From Bradyrhizobium prioriisuperbiae (GTDB lineage Bacteria > Pseudomonadota > Alphaproteobacteria > Rhizobiales > Xanthobacteraceae), in contig NZ_CP135921.1 of the NCBI RefSeq assembly GCF_032397745.1, positions 3,646,501 to 3,710,500 on the forward strand: a stretch of DNA of 64,000 nucleotides. Direction: 5' to 3'. Positions 9,100 through 20,760 of the stretch are shown one piece after another. The translations under genes and the position numbers were made by a program. Numbering within the stretch: position 1 is the stretch's first letter; each line of letters starts with the position of its first letter. The notes below the pieces were generated by a model. The model ran no database searches and was not told where the DNA came from. It worked only from the letters and a program-made list of their open reading frames with translations.

Positions 9100-9894
9100 A
9101 TGCAGGTGCAGGGTAAAGTCGTCGTCGTTACCGGCGGCGCCAACGGGATCGGCAAGGCGCTGGCCGAAGTTTTCCATCGCGAAGGTGCGGCAAAAGTTGT
9201 GGTCGCGGATCTCGATGGCACGGGGGCTGATGTGGTCGCCGCCGGGATCGGCGGCGCCGCGTTCCGCACCGATGTCGGCAGCGAGCAGGACATCAGGCAT
9301 CTGATTGCGGAGACCGAGCGCCAGTTCGGTCCCATTGCGTTGTTCTGTTCCAATGCGGGTATCGGCGGTGGCTTCGATCCGCTGTCCGTCAATGCAGGCG
9401 GCTCGTCCGACGATCCCTGGATGAAGAGCTGGGCCGTCAATGTGATGGCCCATGTCTATGCCGCGCGCCATCTGGTGCCGCTGATGAAGCAGCGTGGCGG
9501 CGGCTATTTCCTCAACACGGTGTCGGCCGCGGGCCTGTTGTCGCAGGTCGGCAGCGCGGCTTATTCCACCACCAAGCATGCGGCGGTGGGATTTGCCGAA
9601 AACCTGGCGATTTCGCACAGGGCGCATGGCGTCAAGGTCTCGATCCTCTGCCCGCAGGGCGTCGACACCAACATGCTGCGTGGCCTGCCGCAGGGGCCGC
9701 AGTCGGCTGACGGCAATCTCAGCCCGGAGGCGGTGGCGCAATCCGCTCTGGAAGGCATCGGGCGCGAGCAATTCCTGATCCTGCCGCATCCTCAGGTCGC
9801 CGGCTACATGCGTGCCAAGCTCGATAATTACGACCGCTGGATTGGCGGCATGGCCAAGATCCAGGCCAAGCTGCGGGAGGCATCAGAAAGTTGA
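9100..9894 (+). CDS. SDR-family oxidoreductase
   Basis: A 264-residue classical short-chain dehydrogenase with TGGANGIG near residue 12, the CSNAGIGGG motif near residue 85, and a YSTTKHA catalytic Tyr/Lys. It has an ATG start and normal length. It stands alone on the plus strand, converging on the benzoylformate decarboxylase-like gene with only 29 bp between stop codons. The substrate cannot be told from sequence. Confidence 0.85.
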   Translation: MQVQGKVVVVTGGANGIGKALAEVFHREGAAKVVVADLDGTGADVVAAGIGGAAFRTDVGSEQDIRHLIAETERQFGPIALFCSNAGIGGGFDPLSVNAGGSSDDPWMKSWAVNVMAHVYAARHLVPLMKQRGGGYFLNTVSAAGLLSQVGSAAYSTTKHAAVGFAENLAISHRAHGVKVSILCPQGVDTNMLRGLPQGPQSADGNLSPEAVAQSALEGIGREQFLILPHPQVAGYMRAKLDNYDRWIGGMAKIQAKLREASES

Positions 9895-9901
9895 TACGCC
9901 A

Positions 9902-9920
9902 GCTCCTCACCATGAGGAGC
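9902..9920. repeat. short inverted repeat between convergent genes
   Basis: GCTCCTC and GAGGAGC are separated by five bases, forming a 7-bp hairpin between the convergent stop codons at 9894 and 9924. There is no T-run, so termination is doubtful. The same CTCCTC..GAGGAG core occurs in the larger repeat at 20761-20858, suggesting a fragment of that repeat family. Confidence 0.45.
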
Positions 9921-9923
9921 AGG

Positions 9924-11549
<1,626 letters not shown>

Positions 11550-11659
11550 GGCTCACCTCGCTGTTGCATTGCACCGACGCGAGCCTGTCGTTCCTCAAGC
11601 ACCGGCGCGTCTAACTACCCGCGGCAGGCGTCGGCAGGCAAGGCCGGGTTACGCACGAG

Positions 11660-12511
11660 TTACCAGGCCGCCGTTCCCTTCATGGTCGGCACGCCGGCAT
11701 TGTTGGCGCTCCACACCTCGAGGCCGGAACCGGTCTCATTGGCATTGAGGCTGAACTCGGCGCCATCGAAAAGCGGATTGACGCCACGATAGTTGAAGCT
11801 GCGCGGGCTGGTGTCGGCGCGCAGCGTGGCAGCATATTCGACCAGCAGCGAGGCCTGCAGCGGGCCGTGGACGATCAGGCCGGGATAACCTTCCACCTTG
11901 GTCACATAGTCGCGGTCGTAGTGGATGCGGTGGCCGTTGAAGGTCAGCGCGGAATACCGGAACAGCAGCACGGGATCGGCCAGGTGGGTACGGCGATGCT
12001 GTCCCGGAGGCGCCGCGGCAGGGGCTGCCGGCGCGGCCGAGGAGGGGCCGGGCGCGTCGCGGTACACGATGTCCTGCCGTTCGCGGATGGCGACGCCACG
12101 AGAGGTTTCGATGGTGTGAGCCACACTGACAAAGCAAAGCGTCCCGGTGCTGCCGGTCTTCAGCGTCACATCGGTGATTGTCGAGTTGCGCGTGACCTCG
12201 TCGCCGACCCGGATCCGGTCCTGAAATTCCAGCAGTCCGCCGGCCCACATCCGCCGCGGCAGCGGCACCGGCGGCAGGAAGCCGCCGCGGGTGGGATGGC
12301 CATCCGGGCCCAGCGCCGACATCGGCGCCACCGGCTGTGCCAGGCACCAGTGCGTGGTCAGCGGTGCCACGTCGCCCAGTGCCGGTTTGCCAGGATCGAT
12401 AAACAGTGTCGCGCGCAGGCCGCGGACCAACTGTGGCGTGACAAGATCGGAGGCGCTTTCGCTGCGGCCGATCCAGCTGCGCAAATGATCGAGATCGAGG
12501 GGCTCGCTCAT
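11660..12511 (-). CDS. mesaconyl-CoA hydratase-like FAS1/MaoC-type dehydratase
   Basis: A 283-residue hot-dog-fold hydratase resembling mesaconyl-C4-CoA (3-methylfumaryl-CoA) hydratases. It has an N-terminal FAS1-like dehydratase half (LGDVAPLTTHWCL, PRRMWAGGLLEFQ) and a C-terminal MaoC-like half with HYDRDYVTKVEGYPGLIVHG. Its start codon shares one base with the stop of the upstream CoA-transferase, so the two are translationally coupled. The neighbours suggest hydration of an unsaturated branched or dicarboxylic acyl-CoA; the exact substrate is unknown. Confidence 0.78.
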   Translation of the reverse strand: MSEPLDLDHLRSWIGRSESASDLVTPQLVRGLRATLFIDPGKPALGDVAPLTTHWCLAQPVAPMSALGPDGHPTRGGFLPPVPLPRRMWAGGLLEFQDRIRVGDEVTRNSTITDVTLKTGSTGTLCFVSVAHTIETSRGVAIRERQDIVYRDAPGPSSAAPAAPAAAPPGQHRRTHLADPVLLFRYSALTFNGHRIHYDRDYVTKVEGYPGLIVHGPLQASLLVEYAATLRADTSPRSFNYRGVNPLFDGAEFSLNANETGSGLEVWSANNAGVPTMKGTAAW

Positions 12512-13650
12512 CAGCTCTTCCTTTTGCTCAGGGTCTCTTGAATCACGTCGGTATGTTCGCCGACCGCAGGCACCGCTGTATACGCGCGGTCCTGATCCAC
12601 AAAAATGGCGGCGGGTGCGGGGTAGGCGACAACGCCTTCCGGCGTGCCGACCTCGATCCGCCGCAGATGCGGATGCGTGGTCAGGTCGGCCATGGTGTTG
12701 ACTTCGGCAAAGGCGATGTCGGCGTCGTCAAGCCGCCGCAGCAGCGTGTCGCGCGTATGAGCCGCGAAGATGTCGCCAACGGTCTTGTCGGTGAGCGCGC
12801 GGTTGCGCACCCGTTCCACCATGTTCTGGAAACGCGGATCGCTGGGCAGCTCCGGCACACCGAGCACGTCGGTGCAAAGCTTCTTCCATTCCCGCTCGCT
12901 CTGGATCGAGATCAGGATGTCCTTGCCGTCTTTCGAGCGGAACACGCCATAGGGCGCGATCGAGGGATGCGCCAGGCCCATGCGTTTCGGCGGATTGCCG
13001 GCTTCTGCATTGAGCAGCGGCACCGTCAGCCAGTCGGCCATCACGTCGAACATCGAAATGCGGATGTCCGCGCCCTGGCCGGTGCGCGAGCGTGCGATCA
13101 GCGCCTCCAGTACGGCGGCGTGCGCGGTCGCGCCGGTGGCGACGTCGACAATGGAGACCCCGACCCGCGAGGGGCCTTCCGGGCCGCCTGTGATGGAGGC
13201 CAGGCCGCTCTCGGCCTGGATCAGCAGATCATAGGCCTTGCGGTTCGCATAGGGGCCATCATCGCCGTAGCCTGAGATGGTGCAGCAGATCAGGGATGGA
13301 TAGTCCTTGCGCAGCCGCTCGAGCGTAAAGCCGAGCTTGTCCATGGAGCCCGGCTTGAGGTTCTGCACCAGCACGTCGGCGCCGGCGATCAGCGCTTCCA
13401 GCGTCTTGCGGCCCTCGCCGGTCGCAAGGTCGATGACCACGGATTTCTTGCCGCGGTTGAGCCAGACGAAATAGCTGCTTTGTCCCTTCGCGGCGGCGTC
13501 GTAGCCGCGCGCGAAATCGCCTTCCGGCCGTTCCACCTTGATCACGGTGGCGCCGGCGTCCGCAAGCCGCGAGGTGCAGAATGGGGCCGCGACCGCCTGT
13601 TCGACGGCGATGACGGTCAGTCCTTCGAGCGCGCGCATGGCCGGCCTCAA
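12511..13650 (-). CDS. CaiB/BaiF family III CoA-transferase
   Basis: A 379-residue family III CoA-transferase, which moves CoA between acyl donors and acceptors. The N-terminal LEGLTVIAVEQAVAAPFC and VIKVERPEGDFAR segments and the catalytic-Asp region GVSIVDVATG are family signatures. It overlaps the acyl-CoA dehydrogenase upstream by 4 bp and the hydratase downstream by 1 bp, making a compact three-gene operon. Substrate not deducible. Confidence 0.9.
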   Translation of the reverse strand: MRPAMRALEGLTVIAVEQAVAAPFCTSRLADAGATVIKVERPEGDFARGYDAAAKGQSSYFVWLNRGKKSVVIDLATGEGRKTLEALIAGADVLVQNLKPGSMDKLGFTLERLRKDYPSLICCTISGYGDDGPYANRKAYDLLIQAESGLASITGGPEGPSRVGVSIVDVATGATAHAAVLEALIARSRTGQGADIRISMFDVMADWLTVPLLNAEAGNPPKRMGLAHPSIAPYGVFRSKDGKDILISIQSEREWKKLCTDVLGVPELPSDPRFQNMVERVRNRALTDKTVGDIFAAHTRDTLLRRLDDADIAFAEVNTMADLTTHPHLRRIEVGTPEGVVAYPAPAAIFVDQDRAYTAVPAVGEHTDVIQETLSKRKS

Positions 13651-14810
13651 TACGAGCGCGGCATGCCGAGCACATGCTCGGCAACGTAGGACAGGATCAG
13701 GTTGGTCGAGATCGGCGCCACCTGGTAGAGCCGCGTCTCACGGAACTTGCGCTCGACGTCGTACTCCTCGGCAAAGCCGAAGCCGCCATGGGTCTGCACG
13801 CAGGCATTGGCCGCGTCCCAGGACGCATCGGCCGCAAGCATCTTCGCCATGTTGGCTTCAGCGCCGCAGTCCAGTCCGGCCTCATACTTGCGGGTGGCCT
13901 CGCGCACCATCAGTTCGGCGGCGCGCATCGCCGCATAGGCCTTGGCGATCGGAAACTGGATGCCCTGGTTCTGGCCGATCGGCCGGCCGAACACCACACG
14001 CTCGCGCGCATAGTCGGTGGTCTTCTTGATGAACCATTTGGCGTCGCCGATGCATTCCGCAGCGATCAGGATGCGCTCGGCATTCATGCCGGAGAGGATG
14101 TAGCGGAAGCCCTTGCCTTCCTCACCGATCAGGTTTTCCGCCGGCACCTTCAAATTGTCGAAGAACACCTCGGTGGTGGCATGGTTCATCATGGTGCGGA
14201 TCGGCCGGATGGTCAGTCCGTTGTTCCGCGCCGCTTTCATGTCGACGATGAAGACCGACAAGCCGTCGGTGCGCTTGGCGGCCTGATCCTTCGGCGTGGT
14301 GCGCGCCAGCAGGATCATCACGTCGGAATGCTCGGCGCGGCTGGTCCAGATCTTCTGGCCGTTGACGATGTAGTGGTCGCCTTCGCGCTTCGCGAAGGTC
14401 TTGAGTGACGACGTATCGGTGCCGCTGGTCGGCTCGGTGACGCCGAATGCCTGCAGCCGCAGTTCGCCGCTGGCGACGCGCGGCAGCCATTTCGCCTTCT
14501 GTTCGTCATTGCCGTGCCGCAGCAGCGTGCCCATGGTGTACATCTGGGCGTGGCAGCCGCCGCCGTTGCAGCCGGCGCGCTGGATCTCTTCCAGGATCGC
14601 GGCCGCGGCCGACAGCTTCAGCCCGGCGCCGCCATATTCTTCGGGAATGAGGACCGACAGATATCCGGCCTTGGTCAAGGCATCGACGAAGGCGCCGGGA
14701 TAGGCCATCTCGCGATCGAGCTTGCGCCAGTATTCGCCGGGAAACTGCTCGCACAGCTTGCCGACGGCTTCGCGGATATCTCGGAATTCATCAGTCTCGG
14801 TGTCTGTCAT
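13647..14810 (-). CDS. acyl-CoA dehydrogenase
   Basis: A 387-residue FAD-dependent acyl-CoA dehydrogenase and first gene of the dehydrogenase/CoA-transferase/hydratase operon. FAD and substrate motifs such as QAFGVTEPTSGTD, KIWTSRAEHSD and QTHGGFGFAEEYDVER are present. The usual C-terminal catalytic-Glu motif (YEGT type) reads LYQVAPIST, so that Glu is absent. A Glu in NAERILIAAE sits where isovaleryl-CoA dehydrogenase keeps its base, which may replace it. Substrate unknown; a branched acyl-CoA is plausible. Confidence 0.88.
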   Translation of the reverse strand: MTDTETDEFRDIREAVGKLCEQFPGEYWRKLDREMAYPGAFVDALTKAGYLSVLIPEEYGGAGLKLSAAAAILEEIQRAGCNGGGCHAQMYTMGTLLRHGNDEQKAKWLPRVASGELRLQAFGVTEPTSGTDTSSLKTFAKREGDHYIVNGQKIWTSRAEHSDVMILLARTTPKDQAAKRTDGLSVFIVDMKAARNNGLTIRPIRTMMNHATTEVFFDNLKVPAENLIGEEGKGFRYILSGMNAERILIAAECIGDAKWFIKKTTDYARERVVFGRPIGQNQGIQFPIAKAYAAMRAAELMVREATRKYEAGLDCGAEANMAKMLAADASWDAANACVQTHGGFGFAEEYDVERKFRETRLYQVAPISTNLILSYVAEHVLGMPRSY

Positions 14811-15025
14811 CGAAGTTGGCGATCCATCCCGGCAGCGCGCATTGTCTCGGCGCCCATATGTTAGTCGTGCGTTTAACGCCCTAGTTCTGAGAGATCACTT
14901 CGCGCTTTGCAATGCCAATCGCCCCGCGCGCCTGCATGGGGCTATGCCCGCGGAACAGGATACATCCGCAGGGGACGGCAGGGGATAAAATCGAGGAATA
15001 ACAGTTATAAGCCGCCGATACCTTT

Positions 15026-16294
15026 TCAGGACGGGATGCGAACCGGCAGGTCCTCATAGCCCCTGACAAAGCTGGAATAGACCCGCTTCGGCTCGCCGAC
15101 CACCTCGATGGTCTCGAACCGCTTGAGGATCTCTTCCCAGACGATCTTCAGCTGCAGTTCGGCCAGCCGCATGCCGACGCAGCGGTGGATGCCGAAGCCG
15201 AACGACATGTGCTGGCGCGGCCGGGCGCGGTCGATGATGAAGCTGTCGGGGTTCTCGATGACCTCGCCATCGCGGTTGCCCGAGATGTACCACATCACCA
15301 CCCGGTCGCCCTTGCGGATGGTCTTGCCGCCGAGCTCGGTGTCCACGAGGGCCGTGCGGCGCATGTGCGCCAGCGGCGTCTGCCAGCGGATCACTTCAGG
15401 CACGAAGCTGTCGATTAGCGCCGGGTTGCGGCGCAGCTTGTCGTATTGATCCGGGTTTTCGTTCAGCGCCAGCACCGATCCGGTCATGGTGTTGCGGGTG
15501 GTGTCGTTGCCGCCGACGATCAGCAGGATCAGGTTGCCGAGCAGGGTGTCCTTGTCCATGTAACGCATGGCATCGCTGTGCGCCATCATCGAGATCAGGT
15601 CGCTGCGCGGCTCGACATTGAGGCGCTCGTTCCACAGCCGTGTGAAATAGTCGGCGCATTCGCCGAGCTCGGTGAGCCGCTGCTCCTCGCTGTCGTAGAT
15701 CATGCTCTTCGGCAGGGCTGTGGCGAGATCCGACCATCGCGTCAGCTTGCGGCGGTCGTCCCAGGGGAAATCGAACAGTGTCGCCAGCATCTGGGTGGTG
15801 AGCTCGATCGAGACCCGGTCGACCCAGTTGAAGGTTTCGTTGCGCGGCAAGTTGTCGAGAATCAGGCTGGCGCGTTCGCGGATCAGGATCGCAAGCTTGT
15901 CGAGATGTTTCGGCGTGAACATCGGCGACACGGTCTTGCGCTGCGGCGCGTGCATCGGCTCGTCCATGGCGATGAAGCTCGGCCAGGCGTAGTCCGGTGA
16001 GACGTCGCGCAGCCCGATGCCGCCGAGCTTGACGTCGGACGAATAGATCGCGGCGTTGGTGTCGACATGCATGATGTCGTGATACCGGGTCACCGACCAG
16101 TAGTTGCCGACCGGACTGGTGGAGCAGAAATGCACCGGCTCTTCATTGCGCAGCCGTTCGAAATAAGGCCACAGCGTGTCCGAGCGGAACAGCTCGGGAT
16201 GGCCTGGGTGGAACTCCGCAAGCGGCATCGCATAGGCTTTTTCACGCGCGTCCTGCTGAACCTTGCGCTGCGCGCTGTCGATGGTGCCGTGCAT
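15026..16294 (-). CDS. cytochrome P450 (copy 1)
   Basis: A 422-residue soluble bacterial P450. The I-helix oxygen-binding motif GGNDTTRNTM and the heme-thiolate loop FGFGIHRCVGMRLAELQ are intact. The start at 16294 (MHGTIDSAQ) is supported by AGGGA upstream and by matching the paralogue's N-terminus; extension to 16561 would run into the neighbouring gene. It is a close paralogue of the P450 at 16329, which precedes it by 34 bp on the same strand. No ferredoxin or reductase gene is adjacent. Monooxygenation of a terpenoid or similar small molecule is possible but unproven. Confidence 0.92.
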   Translation of the reverse strand: MHGTIDSAQRKVQQDAREKAYAMPLAEFHPGHPELFRSDTLWPYFERLRNEEPVHFCSTSPVGNYWSVTRYHDIMHVDTNAAIYSSDVKLGGIGLRDVSPDYAWPSFIAMDEPMHAPQRKTVSPMFTPKHLDKLAILIRERASLILDNLPRNETFNWVDRVSIELTTQMLATLFDFPWDDRRKLTRWSDLATALPKSMIYDSEEQRLTELGECADYFTRLWNERLNVEPRSDLISMMAHSDAMRYMDKDTLLGNLILLIVGGNDTTRNTMTGSVLALNENPDQYDKLRRNPALIDSFVPEVIRWQTPLAHMRRTALVDTELGGKTIRKGDRVVMWYISGNRDGEVIENPDSFIIDRARPRQHMSFGFGIHRCVGMRLAELQLKIVWEEILKRFETIEVVGEPKRVYSSFVRGYEDLPVRIPS

Positions 16295-16328
16295 GTGGAA
16301 TCCCTGAGTTATTGCGAGCGGCAGTCTA

Positions 16329-17591
16329 TCACCCGGGAATCCGCACCGGTAGGGTTTCGTAGCCCTTGACGAAGCTGGAAAACACCCGCTTCGGCTCGTC
16401 CACCACCTCGATTGTCTCGAAGCGCTTGAGGATCTCTTCCCATACGATCTTGAGCTGCAGTTCCGCAAGCCGCAGCCCGACGCAGCGATGGATGCCGAAG
16501 CCGAATGAGAGATGTTGGCGCGGACGCGCCCGATCGATGATGAAGCTGTCGGGATTGTCAATCACGGTGTCGTCATGATTGCCCGACACGTACCACATCA
16601 CCACCTTGTCACCCTTCTTGATCTGTTTGCCGCCGAGCTCGGTATCCTTGAGCGCGGTGCGCCGCATATGCGCGAGCGGGGTTTGCCAGCGGATGACTTC
16701 CGGGACGAAGCTGTCGATCAGTGCGGGGTTGTCGCGCAATTTGCGATATTGATCGGGGTTCTCGTTCAGCGCCAGCACCGAGCCGGTCATGGTGTTGCGG
16801 GTGGTGTCGTTGCCGCCGACGATCAGCAGAATGATGTTGCCGAGAAACGTCTTCGGATCCATGTCGCGGGTGGCGTCCGCATGCGCCATCATCGACAGCA
16901 GGTCGCTCTTGGGCGGTGCGTCGACACGTTCATTCCAGAGTCTGGCGAAATAGGCGCCGCACTCTTGCAGCTCGGTCTGCCGGCGGTCTTCCGCGGCCTG
17001 GTCCGCCGGGATCGTGGTCGCCACGTCAGACCAGTGCGTCAGCTTGCGGCGATCCTCCCAGGGGAAGTCGAACAACGTGGCGAGCATCTGTGTGGTCAGT
17101 TCGATCGAGACGCGATCGACCCAGTCGAATGTCTGGTTGCGCGGCAACGCATCGAGACACTCGGCGGTGCGTTGCCGGATCGACGCCGCGAGTTCATCGA
17201 GATGGGTGGGGGTGAACATCGGCGCGACGGTCTTGCGCTGCGCGCTGTGCTTGGGCTGATCCATCGCGATGAACATCGGCCGGCGGAATTCCGGCCTGGC
17301 GTCGCGGATGGTGATGCCGCCGAGGCTTGCCTCCGACGAATAGGTCTCGTGGCTGGTTTCGACCTGCATGATGTCGTTGTACTTGGTCACCGACCAGTAG
17401 GGGCCGAACATACTGGCGCGGCAGTAGTGCACCGGGTCTTCGCGGCGCAGCCGTTCAAAGTAGGGCCAGAGCGTATTGCTGCGGAATAGCTCCGGATTGC
17501 CGACGTCGAAATCCTCCAGCGGCGTCGCATAGGCCTTGTCGCGGGCGATCTGGATGTCTGAGGCGGGGCCGGCCTGAATCGCGAGGTCCAT
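16329..17591 (-). CDS. cytochrome P450 (copy 2)
   Basis: A 420-residue P450 with the same I-helix (GGNDTTRNTM) and heme loop (FGFGIHRCVGLRLAELQ) as its downstream paralogue. Long identical blocks across the C-terminal two thirds indicate tandem duplication. The start at 17591 (MDLAIQAGP) has GGGAG eight bases upstream; the in-frame extension to 17690 is not family-like. It is the first gene of the pair. The N-terminal third, which shapes the substrate pocket, is the most diverged, so the copies may differ in specificity. Confidence 0.92.
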   Translation of the reverse strand: MDLAIQAGPASDIQIARDKAYATPLEDFDVGNPELFRSNTLWPYFERLRREDPVHYCRASMFGPYWSVTKYNDIMQVETSHETYSSEASLGGITIRDARPEFRRPMFIAMDQPKHSAQRKTVAPMFTPTHLDELAASIRQRTAECLDALPRNQTFDWVDRVSIELTTQMLATLFDFPWEDRRKLTHWSDVATTIPADQAAEDRRQTELQECGAYFARLWNERVDAPPKSDLLSMMAHADATRDMDPKTFLGNIILLIVGGNDTTRNTMTGSVLALNENPDQYRKLRDNPALIDSFVPEVIRWQTPLAHMRRTALKDTELGGKQIKKGDKVVMWYVSGNHDDTVIDNPDSFIIDRARPRQHLSFGFGIHRCVGLRLAELQLKIVWEEILKRFETIEVVDEPKRVFSSFVKGYETLPVRIPG

Positions 17592-17945
17592 GGTGTTTCT
17601 CCCGAACTGCCCCGGTGAGGCAGGTTGCCGTCGTTGCGGCTGTTGCCGGTCCTCCGATGGGGCCCGGCACGGGCGATTACAGCGGTTCAAACCGGGGAGG
17701 GCAAGTCACGGGGGGCGGTGCGATGTGAAGCCGGGCGGCGCTGCCGGCGGGGATCTTTGGCACCTGTATTGAGGGTGATAGAGGCCGTCGCTGCGATCTC
17801 GTAGAGTCTATATTTACCTATTATGTCGCTGTTTTTACTTAATAAAAACTTTGACAGTTGGATAAATTTGAACCGAGATTTTTAAGAGTTTAGGGCTCGT
17901 ATACCAAGACTTGAACCTGCAACCGGGTCAGCTGAGGAACGCAGA
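17592..17945. promoter_or_regulatory. divergent, locally AT-rich promoter region (P450 pair / chemoreceptor)
   Basis: A 354-bp gap without a gene between the divergent P450 pair and the chemoreceptor. Bases about 17800-17900 are markedly AT-rich compared with the surroundings and include TTGACA at about 17852, a possible -35 element for the chemoreceptor gene. No clear -10 was identified and no repeats are seen. Confidence 0.35.
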
Positions 17946-19427
17946 ATGCGACTTTTCAACTCATCACAGGATGTGAAGGCCAAGCTCGAGGCGATCAACC
18001 GCTCCCAGGCCATGATCGAATTCAATCTCGACGGCACCATCATTACCGCGAACGAGAATTTTCTGAATGCGCTGGGTTACCAGCTTGATGAAATCCGCGG
18101 CAAACATCACAGCTTGTTTGTCGACGATGCCACCCGCAACAGCGCCGAGTATCGTGCCTTCTGGGATTCGCTGCGACGGGGGGAATACCAGGCGCGCGCC
18201 TACAAGCGGGTCGCCAAGGGCGGGCGGCCGATCTGGATTCAGGCCTCCTACAATCCGCTGTTCGGCCGCAACGGCAAGCCGTTCAAGGTGGTAAAATTCG
18301 CCACCGACATCACGGCGGCGCGGATGCTGGCCGCCGATCATGAAGGACAGATCCAGGCGATCCACAAATCCCAGGCTGTGATCGAATTCAATCTCGATGG
18401 CACCATCATCACTGCCAACGAGAATTTTCTCAAAACCATGGGTTACCGGCTGGACGAGATCCAGGGCAAACACCACGGCATATTCGCGACGCCGGCCTAC
18501 CGCAGCAGTGTGGCCTATCGCGACTTCTGGGATGCCTTGCGACGGGGTGAATACCAGGCCGGCGAGTATGAGCGGGTCGGCAATGGCGGCCGTTCCGTCT
18601 GGATCCAGGGCGCCTACAATCCGGTCAGCGATGCCGACGGCAAGGTGATCAAGGTCGTCAAATTCGCGATCGACACGACCCAGCAGGTGCAGGACCGAAT
18701 GCGGCGTGGCGAGATCCAGAAATCGATCGACAGCGATCTCCAGCAGATCACGCGCGCTGTGACCACGGCCTCGGAGCGGGTGACGTCAGCGGTTTCGACC
18801 TCCACCCAGGCCTCGTCCAACATGCAGGCGGTGGCCACCGGTGCGGAGGAACTGGCCGCTTCGGTCGGAGAAATCAGCCGCCAGGCGTCCGATGCCTTGA
18901 GCATCTCGAAGCAGGCGGTGAACCAGGCCAACGAAACCAGCGCCATCGTGTCCGGTCTTGCGGCGTCGGCCCAGAAGATCGGCGACGTGGTCAAGCTGAT
19001 CAACAACATCGCCGATCAGACCAACCTGCTGGCGCTCAATGCAACCATCGAGGCGGCGCGCGCAGGGGAAGCGGGGCGGGGCTTTGCGGTGGTCGCGTCG
19101 GAGGTCAAGAGCCTCGCGACCCAGACCTCGAAGGCGACCGATGAGATCAGCGGCCAGATCGCCGAGATCCAGGGCACCACCACCAACGCGGTCGATGTGA
19201 TCGAGGCCATCACGCAGACGATTTCCCGTGTCAACGAAATCTCGTCGGCGATCGCGGCATCGGTCGAGGAACAGGCGGCGGTCACGCAATCGATCTCGGC
19301 GAACATGCAGGATGCCGCTCGCGGCGTCGTCGACATCAATGCCAACATGAATGAAATCGCCGCCGAAACCAGATCCGTGGACGGTGCAACCCGCAAGGTC
19401 GCCGAAGCGGCCCGGGCGCTCGCCTAA
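17946..19427 (+). CDS. soluble PAS-PAS methyl-accepting chemotaxis protein
   Basis: A 493-residue chemoreceptor without membrane segments. Two tandem PAS/PAC domains (about residues 10-130 and 132-252) are near-copies: both contain [17 protein letters not shown], and [12 protein letters not shown] in the first corresponds to [12 protein letters not shown] in the second. A coiled-coil signalling domain follows, with the conserved MCP tip ([20 protein letters not shown]) that contacts CheA/CheW. It probably senses redox or a small cytoplasmic ligand, as Aer-like receptors do; whether the PAS domains bind a cofactor cannot be seen. The che operon at 30958 is a likely partner. Confidence 0.9.
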   Translation: MRLFNSSQDVKAKLEAINRSQAMIEFNLDGTIITANENFLNALGYQLDEIRGKHHSLFVDDATRNSAEYRAFWDSLRRGEYQARAYKRVAKGGRPIWIQASYNPLFGRNGKPFKVVKFATDITAARMLAADHEGQIQAIHKSQAVIEFNLDGTIITANENFLKTMGYRLDEIQGKHHGIFATPAYRSSVAYRDFWDALRRGEYQAGEYERVGNGGRSVWIQGAYNPVSDADGKVIKVVKFAIDTTQQVQDRMRRGEIQKSIDSDLQQITRAVTTASERVTSAVSTSTQASSNMQAVATGAEELAASVGEISRQASDALSISKQAVNQANETSAIVSGLAASAQKIGDVVKLINNIADQTNLLALNATIEAARAGEAGRGFAVVASEVKSLATQTSKATDEISGQIAEIQGTTTNAVDVIEAITQTISRVNEISSAIAASVEEQAAVTQSISANMQDAARGVVDINANMNEIAAETRSVDGATRKVAEAARALA

Positions 19428-19483
19428 GCGGCTCATCTCTCAGAGGCGGCTAATCTCAGGGAGTGTCACCTAGCGCCCTTCTC

Positions 19484-19522
19484 TTGTGATCTGGCCCGTG
19501 GCAGACTCGGGCCAGATCACAA
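19484..19522. promoter_or_regulatory. perfect 15-bp inverted repeat before isovaleryl-CoA dehydrogenase
   Basis: TTGTGATCTGGCCCG and CGGGCCAGATCACAA are perfect inverted copies separated by nine bases. No T-run follows on either strand. The element lies between the chemoreceptor stop (19427) and the dehydrogenase start (19576). It could be a regulator's operator or a terminator hairpin for the chemoreceptor gene. Confidence 0.55.
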
Positions 19523-19575
19523 ATTCAAGAGCGGGCGCAGTCTTCTGGCGCCGCTCCGGGGGAGACCGGCGAGAG

Positions 19576-20748
19576 ATGATTCCCAACGCACAGCGCATAT
19601 TCAATTTCGATCTCGGCGAGACCGCGGATGCGATCCGCGAGACGGTGCGGGATTTTTCGGCGAATGAGATCGCGCCGCGCGCCGACGAAATCGACAAGAG
19701 CAACCTGTTTCCGCGCGACCTCTGGCCCAAGCTGGGTGCGCTGGGCCTGCACGGCATCACCGTGGAAGAGGACTACGGCGGATCGGGGCTTGGCTATCTC
19801 GAGCATTGCATCGCCATGGAAGAGATTTCGCGGGCCTCGGCGTCGGTCGGGTTGTCCTATGGCGCGCACTCTAACCTGTGCGTCAACCAGCTGCGGCGCA
19901 ATGGCACCGACGCGCAGAAGCGCAAGTACCTGCCGAAGCTGATCTCCGGCGAGCATGTCGGGGCGCTGGCGATGTCGGAGCCGGGTTCCGGCTCCGACGT
20001 GGTGTCGATGACCACCCGTGCCGACAAAAAGGGTGATCGTTATGTGCTGAACGGCAGCAAGATGTGGATCACCAACGGTCCAGTGGCGGAGACCCTGGTG
20101 GTCTATGCCAAGACCGATCCCGCGGCGGGGCCGCGGGGCATCACGGCCTTCATCATCGAAAAGGGCATGAAGGGATTTTCCACCGCGCAGAAGCTCGACA
20201 AACTCGGGATGCGCGGTTCCGACACCGCCGAACTGGTGTTCGCGGACTGCGAAGTGCCGGAGGAGAATGTGCTCAGCGATGTCGGCCGCGGCGTCAATGT
20301 GCTGATGTCGGGTCTCGACTATGAGCGCGCGGTGCTTGCCGCCGGTCCGCTGGGCATCATGCAGGCCTGCCTCGATGTGGTGATGCCGTATGTGCACGAG
20401 CGCAAGCAATTTGGTCAGCCGATCGGCAGCTTCCAGCTGGTGCAGGGCAAGGTCGCGGACATGTACGTGACGATGAACGCCGCGCGCGCCTATGTTTATG
20501 CGGTGGCGAAGGCCTGCGACCGCGGCGAGACCACCCGTGAAGATGCCGCCGGCGCCATTCTCTACGCCGCCGAGCGGGCGACCCAGTGCGCGCTCGATGC
20601 CATCCAGCTGCTCGGCGGCAACGGTTACATCAACGACTATCCGACCGGACGACTGCTCCGGGATGCCAAGCTCTACGAGATTGGCGCCGGCACCAGCGAG
20701 ATCCGCCGCATGCTGATCGGGCGCGAGCTGTTCGAGAAAACGGCGTAG
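19576..20748 (+). CDS. ivd: isovaleryl-CoA dehydrogenase
   Basis: A 390-residue acyl-CoA dehydrogenase of the isovaleryl type, which acts in leucine catabolism (isovaleryl-CoA to 3-methylcrotonyl-CoA, FAD). The catalytic base of this subfamily sits in helix G, and the glutamate in [16 protein letters not shown] is at that place. The C-terminal [19 protein letters not shown] is also typical. The start at 19576 fits the family length; an upstream extension to 19486 runs through the inverted repeat. The other leucine-degradation genes are not adjacent. Confidence 0.88.
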   Translation: MIPNAQRIFNFDLGETADAIRETVRDFSANEIAPRADEIDKSNLFPRDLWPKLGALGLHGITVEEDYGGSGLGYLEHCIAMEEISRASASVGLSYGAHSNLCVNQLRRNGTDAQKRKYLPKLISGEHVGALAMSEPGSGSDVVSMTTRADKKGDRYVLNGSKMWITNGPVAETLVVYAKTDPAAGPRGITAFIIEKGMKGFSTAQKLDKLGMRGSDTAELVFADCEVPEENVLSDVGRGVNVLMSGLDYERAVLAAGPLGIMQACLDVVMPYVHERKQFGQPIGSFQLVQGKVADMYVTMNAARAYVYAVAKACDRGETTREDAAGAILYAAERATQCALDAIQLLGGNGYINDYPTGRLLRDAKLYEIGAGTSEIRRMLIGRELFEKTA

Positions 20749-20760
20749 GCGACGAACTTT

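Noticed and set aside
14881..15069. 62-codon minus-strand frame upstream of P450 copy 1
   Set aside because: It overlaps the P450 3' end, has no ribosome-binding site, and does not look protein-like.
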